A stretch of 64,000 nt of DNA from contig CAVZTX010000027.1 in assembly GCA_963778375.1 (NCBI GenBank), positions 62,001 through 126,000 of the forward strand, written 5' to 3'. Origin of the DNA: CAVZTX01 sp963778375 (GTDB taxonomy: Bacteria; Chloroflexota; Ktedonobacteria; Ktedonobacterales; Ktedonobacteraceae). The position numbers and the translations under genes are program-made. Position 1 is the stretch's first letter, and each line of letters starts with the position of its first letter. This document shows, piece by piece, positions 34,665 through 44,725 of the stretch. Under the pieces are notes generated by a model, which did no database searches, was not told where the DNA came from, and worked only from the letters and a program-made list of their open reading frames with translations.

Positions 34665-35252
34665 CTATCCCTGCTCTAAGCGAATGTTCCACCATTCCTC
34701 TTGCAGCATAGCATAGAGATACTCGTCCGCCCACTTACCCTTAAACCACACATTCTTACGAAAATGCCCTTCGCGGCGCAGACCAAGGTGCTCAAGTAAT
34801 GCGACAGACGCGGCATTCTCACAATCGGTAATCGCGATCACACGATGCAGTCCCAGCGCTACAAATGCATATTCCAGGACACACGAGACGGCTTCTGACG
34901 CAATACCACATCCCTGGTAGGCGCGGGAGAGCGTATAGCCGATTTCGGCCTGGCGCTCATCGTGCTCCTCAATCTTCAAAGCACAATCGCCAACTAGTAT
35001 TCCCGTTTCCTTGAGTTCGATAGCAATTTGAAACCATTGGCCAGGCACACCTGGTTGGATCTCCTTTTGCTCTTGAATAAACGCACGCGCCTCCGGTTCA
35101 CTGATCCCTTCCCAACCCTGGTATTTGGCGACTTCGGGATCATTGCGATAGGCCATAAAGAGCGCAAGGTCAGCATCCGTAAAGTGCCTCAAGCGCAATC
35201 TAGTTGTCTCGAGGGTTGTGAAAACCACCATCGATTTTGACGCCTCTTCCAT
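34665..35252 (-). CDS. GNAT N-acetyltransferase, RimJ/RimL-like
   Basis: About 195 residues. TTLETTRLRLRHFTDADLALF is the typical start of RimJ-like acetyltransferases. The acetyl-CoA-binding region is GYTLSRAYQGCGIASEAV, followed by HRVIAITDCENAASVALLEHLGLRREGHFRK. It acetylates amino groups of proteins or small molecules; the target is unknown. Start choice is uncertain: ATG 35252 (MEEASK) or 35231 (MVVFTTLE). Confidence 0.85.
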   Translation of the reverse strand: MEEASKSMVVFTTLETTRLRLRHFTDADLALFMAYRNDPEVAKYQGWEGISEPEARAFIQEQKEIQPGVPGQWFQIAIELKETGILVGDCALKIEEHDERQAEIGYTLSRAYQGCGIASEAVSCVLEYAFVALGLHRVIAITDCENAASVALLEHLGLRREGHFRKNVWFKGKWADEYLYAMLQEEWWNIRLEQG

Positions 35253-35357
35253 ATGCAATTGCAACGCTCTTCAAGCCGAAGGCCATCTCACACAGGTCGC
35301 TATTCATAAGTAAAAATTGGCCATATGCGAAATGGCCCACAAAAGCCGTGTATAGTA

Positions 35358-35379
35358 GGGGCAGGGCTTGCCCCTGCCC
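35358..35379. repeat. GGGGCA hairpin repeat, copy 1
   Basis: TATAGTAGG leads into GGGCAGGG, loop CTTGC, CCCTGCCC, then TGG. A second copy with the same loop and flanks but a rewritten stem lies at 61555-61575. It sits in the gap between the GNAT start and the S9 peptidase stop. Confidence 0.75.
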
Positions 35380-35427
35380 TGGAGACGGATGCCACCTTGT
35401 CAACCAACCCTCACTTGCAATGTAATC

Positions 35428-37472
35428 TTACTTCAGATACTTCTCAAACCAATCCAAAATCAAATGCAAACGCTTCAAACGAAGCTTTGGATGCCCACCA
35501 CGCGAAACCCGTGGCTTTGACCCTCAAAGCGCACAAACAGCACCTCGCGCCCCATGTATTTCAAGGCTGCGAAAAGTTGCTCTGCCTGCTCGATGCTACA
35601 GCGCAAATCCTGTTCACTATGCAGGATCAGGAGCGGCGTGTGTATGTTCTTCACATACGTAATTGGCGACAGGCGCATATAGCGGTCAAGGTCATCCCAG
35701 GGAGTGGTATCCAGTTCATCGTCGGCAAAGGCCCAACCAAAGTCGCCAGAGCCGAAGTCAGATGCAAGATTGACCACACTGCGCTGCGTCACGGCTGCCT
35801 TGAAACGGTCGGTATGACCCACCAGCCAGTTCGTCATGAAGCCGCCGTAGCTGCCACCAGTAACCCCCATGCGCTGCTCGTCAATATAGCCTTTTTGCAG
35901 CAAGGCATCCACACCGGCCAGAATGTCCAGTGAATCTTTCTCACCCCACGCTCCTCGCACAGCCAGCGAAAAGTCACGTCCATAGCCAATACTACCGCGT
36001 GGGTTGGTATAGAGCACAACATAGCCAGCATCAACCAGCACCTGCATTTCGTGGAAGAAGCCGTAGCCATATTGTGTAGCAGGTCCACCGTGAATTTCCA
36101 CGATCAACGGGTATTTCTTCTTGGGATCAAACCCCTGCGGCTTGAGAATCCAGCTATCCATTGGCCAGCCGTCCGCGCCTGTATAGGGCATATATTCTGG
36201 TGTTGCCAGGTACACTTCATTGAAGAGGGCATCATTAAAGCTAGTCAAGCGACGCAGTTCACCCGAAGATGCCGTCGAACCTACATAGATCTCTGGCGCT
36301 TTGGTTGCTCCTGCAATCAACATAGCCAGTTTGCTTGCCGATCGATCAGCGCTGAAGTCTCGTACATGCACATCACCGGGCGTAAGCGTCGAAGGCTGTG
36401 TGCCTGCGCCATCGACCGATAGAGCAAAGATACGCGTTGCGCCACGATGCGATGCCAGCGCATACAGCGTTTTCCCATCTGACGACCAGACCGGCGTAGG
36501 TGCAAGATGTTCGTCACCCATATCGCTGTTTGTCCAGTCCTGGAAGCTGCCTTCAAAATCCCAGGTTAAACACTTCGCCTGACCCTTCACAGCCGTCGCA
36601 GCAATAGTATAGATATCGACATGCCCACCTGAACGTAGTTTCAGCGCTCCCAGAAAAGCTATCGTCTCACCATCAGGCGACCATGATGGGTTAGAACATA
36701 CAAGAGAGCCATCCGTCAGGCATTGCAAGTCACCGGCTTTCCCATCGTTGATCGTCAGTGTATAGACATCGGGCGCAGGTAAACGCCAGCGATCCTCGGC
36801 GCGACTGGAGGCGAAGGCAATCTTTGTTCCATCAGGGGACCAGGCTGGATCGCTATCATCCCAATCACCATCGGTAAGCTGCTCTGGTTCACCGCCTGCA
36901 ACATCAATCAGGAAGAGATGGTCACGGCGTTCATAGATAAAGCCCACACCATCGAGTCGATACCACAGTCGATCTATCACACGCGCCTTGGGCAGCGTTT
37001 TACCATCCTCAGTTTCTTCGTCGGCTGGGCCTACGGCCGCACTGAATACCAATCGTTTACTATCGGGCGACCAGACAGGATTCGAGGCACCATGCTGCAT
37101 AAACGTCAATTGGCGAGCTTCGCCACCATCAGTTGGAATCACCCAGACTTGTGATTTACCTTTGCCGTGCTGTTTCTGCTCTTTCTCGTCTTTGCCAGCA
37201 GGTTCACCTTCACGCTCCGAAACAAAGGCCAACCAGCGCCCATCAGGGGACCAACTGGGATTAGATGCTTTACCAATACCACTTGTAAAGCGCCTTGCTT
37301 CGCCGCCTTCACTCGGAACCATCCAGATGGATGTGCGGTATTCATGCTTATTTTCATCGATAGTGGTGACGGCAAAGGCTACGCGCTGTCCATCAGGCGA
37401 GATGCGTGGTTTGCCAAGAAACTTGAATGAGTACAAGTCCTCTATTGTGATACTTCGTTGATTTGACGACAT
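35428..37472 (-). CDS. S9C-like prolyl oligopeptidase-family peptidase, C-terminus frameshifted
   Basis: Begins at ATG 37472 (AAAGGAAAGTAATC upstream). The N-terminal half is a TolB/WD-like propeller with many WSPDG repeats. The C-terminal half is an alpha/beta hydrolase with GGSYGGFMTNW (Ser nucleophile near residue 541), SEQDLR (Asp) and EGQSHG (His). It cleaves peptides, probably as acylaminoacyl- or dipeptidyl-peptidase. The open frame stops at 35475 with the odd ending FRVVGIQSFV. One extra T in the TTT at 35505-35507 restores SRGGHPKLRLKRLHLI and WFEKYLK up to the TAA at 35428, the normal family end. It lies 2 bases after the M14 gene. Confidence 0.85.
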
Positions 37473-37474
37473 GA

Positions 37475-39190
37475 TTACTTTCCTTTCTCTAAGGCAATCG
37501 TTTGATGGATGACACCGGCTCTTTGTGAACGAATGGTTAGATCGATTTGTGATCCTTGTGGGCCTTTAAGTACCCACTCTATTTTACACAGATTATCGGT
37601 TGGAGAAGCGCTACTCCACCATACCCACAACTTGTTGGAACGTCCCTCAAGCTGGCCCAACTCCTGGCGACGCTGCCCACTCACAAGACTGACTCCTTCA
37701 GGCAGATTCAGTTCGGCTTCTATGGGGCGTACAGCTTTACGTTCCTGGGCCTTCTTGCTGCTATAGGTGGGCAAGAAACCGTGGTTCTCCACAACCACCA
37801 CTATGCGGAAAACATCCTCACTCTGCTGCTCGACCAGCAAGCGACTTATACCAAGATAAGGGTCAAGCGATGCGTGCGCCAGTGTGAAGCGGCTATGTTT
37901 CTCGCATAATTCGGGCAAGTACTTCAGAGGCGCGTTCTGCTCATAGAGCTTATAGTTCCAGCCCCCAATCTCAACCGGTCCCAGTTGTGGATGATCGAAA
38001 GGTTTCCAGTCCTGAAATGCTTTGCCCTCCATCACCTCATCATTCCAACGCATGAGTTTCAGGTCATCCTCTTCAGGATGCCAACGGATCCAGGCAATAA
38101 AATCACGCGGTGCGACGCCCGCGATTGTCGGCAAATCCCACAATTCCGTCGTGAAGCCGAACCACCCAAAATGGTCATAGACGTAATCATCCATTGCACC
38201 GTGGGTAACTTCTTTCGGATGATAGCGAAAGCCATGATAGGTTGAGACACAGGGATAGCCAGTGATCTCTGTACCACGCTCACCCAGAATTTTAAACACA
38301 TCCAAATCGCCGGGAGGCAGATTGTCATCCGCTTGAGTGCTGTATGGTCGCAAGAGCACGCCACCCGACGTATGATAGGTAAGAAAGCCCGAAATATTCG
38401 GATGCGTACGCCAAAACTCCGCCTCAGCTCGTGTCTCCGGTTCCGAAAAAGGATAGGGACCTGATCCCGATTCCGTACCTTCAGGTGCCCATTCAAAAGG
38501 ATAGTTGCGGTTGATATCAAGTCCCTCACGGCTGGGAGCAATCGGAATGGTGAAACCATCGAAATTGCGAATGAGGCCCTCGGTCAGCACATGGTAGTAT
38601 TCGCCTCCCTCTTCGTCAATACCACGACGGCGCATAATGCGCGGTTCTTTCTCTGAAGGCTTCCATGGACCATCCGGACTCTTTATACGCATATCCAGGA
38701 TGTTTCCATCATGGTCTATATCTTCTGGATAAAGCCCATCCCGCTCATCTTCATAAGGGTACAGGCGCGTGCTGCTTCGCAGATAATAGGGTGTTGTCAG
38801 ATAACGTTCGGCTCCATCAACACTCAGGCGAGGAAGAACATAGATAGCGCTTCGATCCAGCACGCGGGTCACAGTCTCATCACTGCCGTAGTTCGCCAAG
38901 TACGACCAGATGGTATAGAGTGCTACGGTTGACCCCGTCACCTCACCTGCGTGCGTATTCGCATCAATCCAGTAGGCAGGCTTCTCAAGTGCTGGTCCCG
39001 TAGCCTGGTTAGTCAGCGTAACCATCCATATTTCGCGACCTTCCAGGCTCTTCCCAATCGACTCGATCTGAGCGAGTTGGGGATATTCCTCCACCAAATC
39101 GCGTAACAGCTTCGTCAGCACATCATATGTGTAAAATGAGAGAATACCGTTTTTCGGATCAAAATCCTGGTGGACAATAGGATCTGGCAT
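37475..39190 (-). CDS. M14-family zinc carboxypeptidase
   Basis: 571 residues. The zinc site begins with NTHAGEVTGS (His80 and Glu83, HxxE). Later blocks DINRNYPFEW (substrate-binding Asn-Arg), LTYHTSGGVLLRPYS (third zinc His) and FTTELWDL (catalytic Glu) complete the carboxypeptidase A-like fold up to about residue 390. The remaining 170 residues form a separate domain with beta character. No signal peptide is visible, so it is probably cytoplasmic. It is co-directional with and 2 bases before the S9 peptidase, suggesting a peptide-degrading operon. Confidence 0.87.
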   Translation of the reverse strand: MPDPIVHQDFDPKNGILSFYTYDVLTKLLRDLVEEYPQLAQIESIGKSLEGREIWMVTLTNQATGPALEKPAYWIDANTHAGEVTGSTVALYTIWSYLANYGSDETVTRVLDRSAIYVLPRLSVDGAERYLTTPYYLRSSTRLYPYEDERDGLYPEDIDHDGNILDMRIKSPDGPWKPSEKEPRIMRRRGIDEEGGEYYHVLTEGLIRNFDGFTIPIAPSREGLDINRNYPFEWAPEGTESGSGPYPFSEPETRAEAEFWRTHPNISGFLTYHTSGGVLLRPYSTQADDNLPPGDLDVFKILGERGTEITGYPCVSTYHGFRYHPKEVTHGAMDDYVYDHFGWFGFTTELWDLPTIAGVAPRDFIAWIRWHPEEDDLKLMRWNDEVMEGKAFQDWKPFDHPQLGPVEIGGWNYKLYEQNAPLKYLPELCEKHSRFTLAHASLDPYLGISRLLVEQQSEDVFRIVVVVENHGFLPTYSSKKAQERKAVRPIEAELNLPEGVSLVSGQRRQELGQLEGRSNKLWVWWSSASPTDNLCKIEWVLKGPQGSQIDLTIRSQRAGVIHQTIALEKGK

Positions 39191-39426
39191 GAATATATAC
39201 CTCTTTCACCTTCAATAGAAAGATCAGACAACAGAGATGCTGTAATGCCTCGTTAGTGACGTTCTTGCTATGCAAGACACAGGCGCTGGCCCGTCTGGTG
39301 GTTTGCAATGTCATGTTGCGAAGGAAATGTAGTGGCATCCCATGCGGATACCAAGCCCCCACCGCTCAAATGAACTTTGACAGACACGTGGTGTTTTGCA
39401 CCTAGATGTTGCTAAAAGAAGTACAA

Positions 39427-40254
39427 CTATGAGCGTCGGCGTCGGCTACTACGTCTATCACGTTCCAGGGCAATATCGAGTGTTTCATGCAGGCGCTCGA
39501 AATCATCCACATCAAGTTGCAGTTCTGCGACAGGCAAATCGTCTGGCTTAGAGCGACCCTCTTCAAATAGGCGCAACACAAGCGCCAACTCAACCTCCAC
39601 TACTCCACCTTCCTCACTCGCCAACCCTTGCTCCTCCCCCTCATCATCTTCGTTGTCATCCTCATCATCAGATACTGCTTGAGTAAAGAAAACATCGGTA
39701 CGTGCGCAACGGAAGCGACCGGTAAGCTTAAGGGCATCAGTTGACAACTCCTCAGCCAATTCACGCACGACTTCCATCATTTGAATGAAGGCTTCCTGCA
39801 ACTGCTCCAGGGCAGCTTCTTCGTCTCCCAGAGAACCCTCGCTTGTCTCCGCCAATTCCTCACTTGCCTGGCTTGCACCGCTTCCTGCTTCCGGCAAACG
39901 TTGGCGTGCCAGATCATTAAGTCGCTCGAGGGCCTGAGCAAACGCAGGAGAAAACGTATCGCTTTCGCGCTCGCTTTGCTTGGAGCCTTCCTGCTCACCT
40001 ACCTCGTCTGCGCCATTCTCTTCCTCTTCGTCCTCATCTTCATCATCGTCCAGCGCCAACCCTGCCGCCTCTTCCACCGCCAATATCTGCTGATGCAATT
40101 GATCAACCACTTCACGAGTCATATAAGCAAAGACGCGTGCCTGCCGTGATGCCGCAATCAGCAGAAAGGGCGGCCAATCGCGATAACGATCCCGCCCGCG
40201 TAAGTAGCGCAGTTCCAACATTCCCAATGTATCTAACCGTAGAGAAAGCTCCAT
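39427..40254 (-). CDS. Acidic protein of unknown function
   Basis: 275 residues from ATG 40254 (GAGGAGGGAAGC upstream). A conserved-looking first 80 residues (MELSLRLDTLGMLELRYLRG, DWPPFLLIAASRQARVFAY, VDQLHQQILAVEEAAG) are followed by a very acidic DEDEDEEEENG stretch, a second acidic run (DEDDNEDDEGEE) and a basic end (RDRRSSRRRRS). The N-terminus resembles proteins that follow a DUF3090-type pattern only loosely, so I give no family. Cytoplasmic. Confidence 0.55.
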   Translation of the reverse strand: MELSLRLDTLGMLELRYLRGRDRYRDWPPFLLIAASRQARVFAYMTREVVDQLHQQILAVEEAAGLALDDDEDEDEEEENGADEVGEQEGSKQSERESDTFSPAFAQALERLNDLARQRLPEAGSGASQASEELAETSEGSLGDEEAALEQLQEAFIQMMEVVRELAEELSTDALKLTGRFRCARTDVFFTQAVSDDEDDNEDDEGEEQGLASEEGGVVEVELALVLRLFEEGRSKPDDLPVAELQLDVDDFERLHETLDIALERDRRSSRRRRS

Positions 40255-40389
40255 GCTTCCCTCCTCATTCAGTAAATTACCATCATCATACCACACATGC
40301 ATGATAACCCTCCATCAATACAATCCCGTTCTGTGGCATAATGGAGTACAGTTGCACAACAAATACCTTGTTGGAGTGATGATTACACC

Positions 40390-40944
40390 ATGAACCCTTT
40401 CGAGAAAATAGTAAAAAGATATCAAACACTGCCCAAAGTAGATATAACGCAAGGACGTAGCATTGCTTACTCCCAAAGCACTACTAGGAGACTCATGGAA
40501 TTGATGGACGCGAACGGGCATGGCAATGTACATGGCGGCGTTATCATGCGTATGGTCGATGAATCTGCTGCCATTGTAGCTTTCAAGCACAGCCAGAATC
40601 CCAAGGTGGTCACAGCCCGGGTAGAAAGATTTGATTTCCTGGCACCCGCCTACATAGGCAACGTCGTCTCTATCCATTGCGCTATGAACTACGTTGGTCG
40701 TAGCAGCATGGAAGTTGGCGTTGAGGTTATGGCAGAAGATATCATCACTGGAGAAATACGCCATATCGCGAGCAGCTATGTGATCTACGTGGCCCTTGAT
40801 GAGAATGGTAAGCCTACTCCTGTACCCCCACTTGTACCTGCTGACGATGAGGAGAAAACGATTATCGAACGGGCACGTATTCGACGTATGCGCTTAAAAA
40901 AGTTAGATGAGGAATTGTCGCGAGCAGAAGAGACCAAAGAGTAA
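40390..40944 (+). CDS. Acyl-CoA thioesterase, hotdog fold (YciA/ACOT-like)
   Basis: 184 residues. MDANGHGNVHGGVIMRMVDESAAIVA is the hotdog thioesterase motif with the catalytic-position Asp in VDE. VVTARVERFDFLAPAYIGNVV and MEVGVEVMAEDI complete one domain. It hydrolyses acyl-CoA to free acid and CoA in the cytoplasm. The last 40 residues are basic and helical. It converges with the lanthipeptide exporter gene. Confidence 0.87.
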   Translation: MNPFEKIVKRYQTLPKVDITQGRSIAYSQSTTRRLMELMDANGHGNVHGGVIMRMVDESAAIVAFKHSQNPKVVTARVERFDFLAPAYIGNVVSIHCAMNYVGRSSMEVGVEVMAEDIITGEIRHIASSYVIYVALDENGKPTPVPPLVPADDEEKTIIERARIRRMRLKKLDEELSRAEETKE

Positions 40945-40967
40945 TTCTATGTTTCATAACGTAAAGA

Positions 40968-43900
40968 CTATGATCCTGCTGCTACATTCCAAAGACCGGT
41001 TTCACCTGTGCTCTGACCATGTGGGTTAAGAACGGTAAAACTTCCAGCCATATCCCCACCTACTTTGATGTTCCCTTCAAACATAAGAGTCTCCTTCCCG
41101 CCAAAGATCGTCACTGTGAATTGCACCTGCCCTGAAGGTGTGATCTTCCCCTTGAACGGGCCGACTAGGCCCAAGCCCTTGAAAGAACCCAGAATATTCC
41201 CCTGGCTCTGCTGAATATTCGTCAGCAAGAGGGGTGTATGCTTCGACGTCTTCAGATCAGCCACTGTTCCGGCATATGACGTGGCAAAAGATGGATACAT
41301 CGAAGCATCTGGAGTCGGCGTGGCGGAAGCCACCACCGTTGGGGTAGAAAGAGGAGATGTCATCTGGATGGTAGGTTTACTCTCGGTATGTATCAGCACA
41401 AGCAACAAAGCTGCACTTAGGACACAGGTGAGTAGCAACACCATCAAACCCATCACCAACGTGTCACGTTTTCCCAAACCACTTACAGTGGCTGTCGAGG
41501 AGACAGGTATTACAGATGAAGGAGCAAGAGCCGTTGGTGGCACATGGGAAGGTGGATGGGCCTGAGTTTCTTCCTCAGAAGAGTCCTTTTCAGGTGGCAG
41601 AACTAGATGTCCATTGCTACTTGAAGTCTGTGCGAATTGGGGAGATAGCTCTTTGGAAGTAGAGGCAGGCGAAGAGGGCTCCAACGTTACTTTATGAGGT
41701 ATTTGAGTACGAAGAGCTTTCATCCGGGGTATTGTTGGCTCTTCCATAATCGAAGCTTCATTTACCTCCGCTTTTGCCTTATCCGGAGTGACAATGCCAC
41801 GTTCCAATTGCTGATGCATAAGTCTGGCATAGTAGCCATTGCGCTGAAGCAGTTCTTCATGTGACCCCCTCTCCACGATGTTTCCGCGGTTCATTACTAA
41901 AATCACATCAGCGTTGCGGATGGTACTCAAACGGTGAGCAATAATGATCTGTGTACAGGCAAGGCTTTGTAAACGCTCTGCCACCCGCTGCTCAGTTGCG
42001 ACATCCAGGTGGCTGGTAGCTTCATCAAGCAAGAGAATCGAGGGCTTATGTGCGATAGCACGTGCAATAGCCAGTCGTTGACGCTGCCCTCCAGATAAAG
42101 CACTTCCACCTTCTGCCACTAAGGTTTCGTACCCCATCGGCATATCCATAATATCTTCGTGGATGGCCGCTATTTCAGCAGCTTCGACCACCTGTTCTTT
42201 GTCAATTGTAGGGTTATTGAGGGCAATATTGGACAAGACCGATCCGCTGAAGAGTGCAAATTCCTGCAGCACAACGCCAAACTGTCGCCGTACCTCCCGA
42301 TAATTTAGTTGTTGTAATGGGATGCCATCGTACAAAATAGTACCCTTTGTCGGAACGTAGAGCCCAAGTAAAAGCTTCCCTAGAGTGCTTTTGCCGGAAC
42401 CCGAGGGCCCAACAATAGCAACTTTTTGTCCCGCTTCAACCGCCAAATCAATACCATGCAGCACTTCTGGAACATCTGCCGCATAACTAAAACTCACATG
42501 TTCTAAGCGAATGTTCCCGGTGAGCTGAGGAGGCTGTTGTACTTCCTGTTCCTTTTGCTCTGGTTCGGCCTCTGTCACATCAGCTATACGGTCAAGATGG
42601 GCGCCAATCAGTTGAAACCGCTGTCCACTAGTTACCACTGAGCTAAGTGGAGTGAGGAAGGTTCCAGCCAATGCGGTTAATGCCACCATTGTGCCAAGAG
42701 TAATTGACCCATCCAGGACTTGTATTGCACCTACCCAGAGCAATGCCAGGGGCGCCAATGTGCCTAATGCCGTCATTATCATGCTCATGGTGGATGAAAA
42801 GTAGCTATAGCGCATTGAAATATTGAGTTGGTCGAAGAATAGGTTTGACCAACGCTCAAAGGCTCGTTGTTCGGCACCAGACCCTTTGAGCGTAGCTATG
42901 CCCTCTAGCACCTCGGCGAGATAGCCCTGAGCTTTTCCTTGTGCTGCTAGCTCTCGACCCGCCAGGTTACTGATTGAACGGCTGCTGCCGAGAAGAAGCA
43001 ACACTTGCAGCACGCCAATCCCTAGAGTAACCAGGCCAAATGGCAGCGACAGCCACAGGAGAATGATGAGGTAAAAGATGACCAGGCTACTATCCAGCAG
43101 CGTTGCAATAAGCTGGTTGCCCAGAATATCTCTTAGCATCGCATTGCTTGCCATGCGTGTAAGCAGGTCGCCGGCCGAACGCTGCTGAAAAAAGCTATAC
43201 GGCAGCCTCAACAAGTGCTCAACGAAGCCAAGCATCATGTGCATATCAATACGTGCCTGCAGGTACACAACCAGCCATCCTCTCAAAAGGGTGGCAATAG
43301 TTTGTGCGAGGAAGAGTACAAGTATACCCATTCCTAATACGGCCATCACATTACTCATTCGAAATGGAACGATCTGATCAATCACCACTTTCGTCACCAG
43401 AGGCAGAATGAGTCCAAATAGTTCAAGAAGCAGTGAGGCTCCTAGTATTTGTAGGATCGTTGCCGGAGCTTGTCGTATAGATTGGAGCACATATGAACGG
43501 AATGACCGGGGGGAAGGGACTGCGTGTCGATCAAAAGCATCGCCAGGTTCAAGGGTGATAACAACCCCTGTAAAGCCTGCATCAAACTCGTCGTAGGTCA
43601 GTCGCAAACGTCCTCTTGCAGGATCAACAACTTTAACCCACTTGCGCGACCATCGCTCCACAACCAGAAAGTGATTGAACTCCCAGTGGACAATTGCAGG
43701 AAGCTTGACGAAGCGGAAATCATTCTGCTGAAGTGATATCGCCCTCACTCGCATTCCGAAATCACGTGCCGCTCTTACAATGCCCAGAGCAGAGAGACCA
43801 TCACGGCTAACTTTATAACGTGTTCGGAGTTCCGAAATGGAAGTTTTGCGTCCGTAGTAACTCAGGATCATTGCCAGGCAAGCCAGGCCGCACTCCACCT

Positions 43901-44084
43901 GACTCTGCTGCCTCAGTTCGGGAACGCGTTTCCTGTGTAATGCATTCCAAAAGAACGCCCAGACACGGAATAGGAATGGAGCATGCCGCTTTTGACGCAC
44001 AGATGTATTCGACTGCGTAGGTTTCATTACATCTCTGGAAGGCGTATCCTTCGCGTGAAGAGTTTCCTGCTCAGCATGTTTCAT
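40968..44084 (-). CDS. lanT: Lanthipeptide exporter: C39 peptidase-ABC transporter with C-terminal membrane extension
   Basis: 1038 residues, about 300 more than a usual peptidase-containing ABC transporter. Residues 55-170: C39 peptidase with Cys65 (QVECGLACL), His138 (EFNHFLVV) and Asp154 (VVDPARG), which cuts leaders after Gly-Gly. Residues about 200-480: membrane domain. Residues about 530-735: ATPase with GPSGSGKST and LSGGQRQRLAIARA. Beyond that comes a Pro/Ser/Thr-rich linker, a new transmembrane helix (about 881-905) and an outer beta-rich domain of about 115 residues (SYAGTVADLK, GKITPSGQVQFTVTIFGG). The exporter matures and exports the two precursors. It overlaps the HlyD-like gene by four bases. 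Confidence 0.88.
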   Translation of the reverse strand: MKHAEQETLHAKDTPSRDVMKPTQSNTSVRQKRHAPFLFRVWAFFWNALHRKRVPELRQQSQVECGLACLAMILSYYGRKTSISELRTRYKVSRDGLSALGIVRAARDFGMRVRAISLQQNDFRFVKLPAIVHWEFNHFLVVERWSRKWVKVVDPARGRLRLTYDEFDAGFTGVVITLEPGDAFDRHAVPSPRSFRSYVLQSIRQAPATILQILGASLLLELFGLILPLVTKVVIDQIVPFRMSNVMAVLGMGILVLFLAQTIATLLRGWLVVYLQARIDMHMMLGFVEHLLRLPYSFFQQRSAGDLLTRMASNAMLRDILGNQLIATLLDSSLVIFYLIILLWLSLPFGLVTLGIGVLQVLLLLGSSRSISNLAGRELAAQGKAQGYLAEVLEGIATLKGSGAEQRAFERWSNLFFDQLNISMRYSYFSSTMSMIMTALGTLAPLALLWVGAIQVLDGSITLGTMVALTALAGTFLTPLSSVVTSGQRFQLIGAHLDRIADVTEAEPEQKEQEVQQPPQLTGNIRLEHVSFSYAADVPEVLHGIDLAVEAGQKVAIVGPSGSGKSTLGKLLLGLYVPTKGTILYDGIPLQQLNYREVRRQFGVVLQEFALFSGSVLSNIALNNPTIDKEQVVEAAEIAAIHEDIMDMPMGYETLVAEGGSALSGGQRQRLAIARAIAHKPSILLLDEATSHLDVATEQRVAERLQSLACTQIIIAHRLSTIRNADVILVMNRGNIVERGSHEELLQRNGYYARLMHQQLERGIVTPDKAKAEVNEASIMEEPTIPRMKALRTQIPHKVTLEPSSPASTSKELSPQFAQTSSSNGHLVLPPEKDSSEEETQAHPPSHVPPTALAPSSVIPVSSTATVSGLGKRDTLVMGLMVLLLTCVLSAALLLVLIHTESKPTIQMTSPLSTPTVVASATPTPDASMYPSFATSYAGTVADLKTSKHTPLLLTNIQQSQGNILGSFKGLGLVGPFKGKITPSGQVQFTVTIFGGKETLMFEGNIKVGGDMAGSFTVLNPHGQSTGETGLWNVAAGS

Positions 44085-44659
44085 GAGCTACTCCCTAGAA
44101 ACTGCCCGGATCCAAGTAAGAGTGCGAGAAGACGTTGGGAACCTGTCTGTATGCTGGCAGTCAAGAGACTCCCAGCATACGTCGTATCTGACAGCACTGT
44201 ATCAAGTTTGATGATTGCAACTATTGAAGGTTGTGTTACGAGGGCCGCATCTCCAGCATCTAGCTGATAACGTTGCCGGATTGTCTCAGGGCTGATTACC
44301 CCTGGTTCAACCTGTGCTATCGTGCTTTGCACATGCACATCCGCTGACCCAATCTGTATATCTACAGGCTGCCCAACCCGGACTTGTGCTGATTGATCCG
44401 CCGGTAAGAACACGACACCCACCATATTTCCATATTCAGGCTGAAGTGTGCCTCCTCCGGCAAGAATAACGCCAGACCCACTTACATAGGTCGGAACCTG
44501 TGCATACCAGGCAAACAATCCGGCGGCGAGAAATACTGCCAGCAAGAGCCATAAGCAGACGATGATAGGCGTGGAGACAAGGCGCGGCAGAACGTCCTTT
44601 TCCATGTTCCTCTTATATGCCATGATGGCTTTTTGACGAAATATCGTCTTCTGAGGCAT
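44081..44659 (-). CDS. Short HlyD-like secretion accessory protein
   Basis: 192 residues from ATG 44659 (AAGGATGATAG upstream). One N-terminal membrane anchor (STPIIVCLWLLLAVFLAAGLF) is followed by a beta-rich part with VSGSGVILAGGG and a barrel-like segment VFLPADQSAQVRVGQPVDIQI, typical of membrane-fusion proteins of NHLM/bacteriocin exporters. It lacks the long coiled coil of Gram-negative HlyD, which fits a monoderm. It likely assists the C39 ABC exporter, which it overlaps (ATGA). Confidence 0.75.
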   Translation of the reverse strand: MPQKTIFRQKAIMAYKRNMEKDVLPRLVSTPIIVCLWLLLAVFLAAGLFAWYAQVPTYVSGSGVILAGGGTLQPEYGNMVGVVFLPADQSAQVRVGQPVDIQIGSADVHVQSTIAQVEPGVISPETIRQRYQLDAGDAALVTQPSIVAIIKLDTVLSDTTYAGSLLTASIQTGSQRLLALLLGSGQFLGSSS

Positions 44660-44725
44660 ATCTATCATCCTTCTCGATCAGCCGAATTCTTCTAAGAATA
44701 GATTACCTTAAAGTCTTAGATGTGT

